DNA from: Macrocystis pyrifera
Taxonomy: Eukaryota; Sar; Phaeophyceae; Laminariales; Laminariaceae
Length of the DNA stretch: 64,000 nt
Direction: 5' to 3'
Assembly: GCA_031763025.1 (NCBI GenBank)
Contig: JASSKH010000005.1
Coordinates: forward strand, 14,110,628 to 14,174,627
Part shown: positions 62,250-64,000 of the stretch, piece after piece
How the letters are laid out: each line of letters begins with the position of its first letter
How positions within the stretch are numbered: position 1 is the stretch's first letter
Made by a program: the position numbers and the translations under genes
Notes under the pieces: model-generated
Told to the model about the DNA's origin: nothing
Seen by the model: the letters and a program-made list of their open reading frames with translations, nothing else
Database searches by the model: none

Positions 62250-63325
62250 CCTAACACCGAAATGACGAGAGAGGACTCATTTTTTTCGCTGCCGATGCTC
62301 TTTGCCGCCTGGACCGTGTCGAAGCTGGTCGTGCTGGTGATCCTGCGGTGCTGCTGCAGAGAGTTTCGTAAGCGCTCAAAACAAAAAAAAACATCTCGCG
62401 TACAAGGGAGTAAACTAAAAAAACTATACCACTTGCCTCTTTCGAAAACTCGTGAAAAAAGGAGCGAAAACCCAGGGATGCTGCGTATCCCAGTATCCCG
62501 CGGGCGAAACCTCGAGAATGTCCCAACTGAACCGGTAAATAAGTACATACCCCGAGTAACGCGATTGATTGAAGCAAATATGTACCAGTACGTACGCAGT
62601 TTCAATTGATTTTTCGATCTCAACTGATCTCAAAGCTGAGTTTTTCGTTTTTTTTTCGTATTTACATTACTTATTTACTTTATTTATGTTATTTTTTTTC
62701 CCGCACAAACTGGTTCATGTTCAAACTGAACACCCCAATTTCCTTTTCAAGCAATATCTACCGTATACTTTCTCCCCCGCCAATGACGCTTGTACTATCT
62801 CTTATTCGCAAGTCACACATACATGTCCTTTGGTATGTATATCGTATTACTATTAGTATTGTCGTACTTACGGCAACCCCCATTCAAAGGCATGAACAGC
62901 GGAGGAAGAAAACGTTGGCGTTCGACTTCAAAACTACAAGCAGTACTACAAGGCAGTAGTATTCATAGTAGTAGTTGTTTAGGCAAAAGTTGTGTAAAAA
63001 CAAAACGTTGAAAACAGAAAGTATGGCAGAAGTACCGGCGGTATGGCGTCGTCGAGTTTTTCTATTCTTGATCATGAATGCACACACATAAATACATGCT
63101 AATCTAAGTCCATGCACCCGACGAAGATCATATTGTTTGTCTCCAGCACCCAGGTACAACACGTTGATTGACTTCTTCTTGGATTCAATTTGGTCCGTCA
63201 AAAAAACAGTCTTAAATGCTTCCCCATGCAGATACGACTCGTATATTATTATACTGGTACCTGGTATGATTTACTTATATTTTTTGTTTCGAATGTTCTT
63301 CGCCTTGTTGTCGGCGATGGACTAC
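62250..63325. other. Intergenic region, no gene recognised
   Basis: Short frames only. A minus-strand stretch near 62290-62360 (LQQHRRITSTTSFDTVQAAK) looks compositionally coding-like and has AG and GT around it, but no homology or partner exon supports it. Confidence 0.35.
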
Positions 63326-63331
63326 GTACTA

Positions 63332-63614
63332 TTACGGGGGTCCATAGTATATAGGACCAAATACTGTTAGTAAAAATAGTGAAATATATAGGTCTTTGTG
63401 TGTACCGTAGGTCCTATTTACTAGGACCTACGGTACACACAAAGACCTATCTATATATTTCACTATTTCTACAGCAATATTTATTTGGTCCTATAAAAAC
63501 TAAAGGCACGTACCGGGGGGGAGAAGGGACGACACCTGTGACCACGGCTTGTCCAGAAGATCGTCGAGGGTAAAACCTCCTACGAGTGGGCTGGAAAGTA
63601 AAAGTGATGATTAA

Positions 63615-63645
<31 letters not shown>

Positions 63646-63660
63646 CTATGGACCCCCGTA
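63332..63660. mobile_element. Composite MITE with head-to-head palindrome and nested SINE fragment
   Basis: Outer ends TTACGGGGGTCCATAGTATA and ACTATGGACCCCCGTA. Inside is a near-perfect palindrome centred near 63424 (GGTCTTTGTGTGTACCGTAG ... CTACGGTACACACAAAGACC). A 5'-truncated SINE (63501-63612, ending GTAAAAGTGATGATTAAATA) and a TA microsatellite (63615-63645) follow before the right end. Confidence 0.7.
63501..63612 (+). mobile_element. 5'-truncated tRNA-SINE fragment
   Basis: AAAGGCACGTACCGGGGGGG to AAAGTAAAAGTGATGATTAA matches the 3' third of the SINE at 8140-8453. Sits inside the composite MITE. Confidence 0.8.
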
Positions 63661-64000
63661 GTACTGTGTTGTTGTTCTCACATTACCTCATCGCCACACT
63701 ACAAAAATGCAGTCCGTGGTCGCAGGACAGGCTCCAATAATAACTCTGGAGTGGAAGAATACCTCGCGAAAAAATAAATAAATAGGCAAATAATATTAAA
63801 TACCTGGTACGTTATTTCGTGTCGTTTTTATTTGGGTGTGCTTGACCCTTGAATTTGTGATCATTTTTTGCTTTTGGTCTTCCTCTGTCTCACAGCAGTC
63901 TGTGATCACAGAATTTGTATCTCTTTAGGATAAAGAACCAGGACGGACGCTGGGTGTACTGGCGAAGCTGGGTAAAAAGGACGATTCAATGTGAAGACAA

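Overview
Nuclear DNA of a complex eukaryote, most likely a brown alga or related ochrophyte. That placement is an inference. It rests on GC-rich coding exons cut by many introns of a few hundred bases, long polyQ/CAG tracts, a PDZ-PPR protein, and a retroelement mix of Ty3/gypsy and YR (DIRS/Ngaro-type) elements. Homopolymeric C/G tracts are very dense, up to 83 C in a row at 26288-26370.

Left part (1-22 kb) holds two host genes, head to head about 40 bp apart. On the minus strand is the 5' part of an FGGY-family carbohydrate kinase (ribulokinase-like), with three exons at 3827-3687, 1497-1363 and 356-213, running off the left edge. On the plus strand, 3867-21938 carries a gene of about 19 exons: a low-complexity N-terminal region, two tandem PDZ domains, then at least eight pentatricopeptide (PPR) repeats, many about one per exon. 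Splice sites and phases agree throughout except in three exons, each of which has exactly one surplus base, with a homopolymer run at the inferred break. One exon (20 kb) has an unresolved start. Introns are full of repeats: a C-tailed dispersed family, tRNA-derived SINEs, TA-flanked MITEs, and CAG and GGTAT/GGGAT microsatellites.

Middle (22-33 kb) is mostly gene-poor. It contains two tandem copies of a large imperfect palindrome (about 26.75-28.16 and 29.2-30.6 kb) whose arms show conserved open frames in opposite directions. A probable minus-strand exon with a clear splice donor lies at 32353-32500.

Right-centre (35.5-50 kb) is a nest of retroelements. A decayed minus-strand Ty3/gypsy element (Gag, NADAR domain, protease, RT, RNase H, integrase, chromodomain-like tail) runs from about 49.95 to 35.58 kb. 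Into its pol, a plus-strand LTR element (40164-46414; 248-bp LTRs, GAAGA target duplication) has inserted; it keeps only a zinc-knuckle Gag-like ORF. Inside that sits an Ngaro-type tyrosine-recombinase element (42370-45100) with the diagnostic split direct repeats A1-ORF-B1-A2-B2. The NADAR (YbiA-like) domain between Gag and protease is the most unexpected component.

Right part (50-64 kb) is repeat-rich: a second gypsy fragment (integrase and chromodomain end, 54.1-52.5 kb), a dispersed inverted repeat pair (51.34-52.08 and 61.6-62.25 kb), SINEs, MITEs, a tandem 229-bp repeat, and a probable signal-peptide first exon of a secreted beta-helix-like protein at 57320-57460. No rRNA, intact tRNA gene or CRISPR was found.
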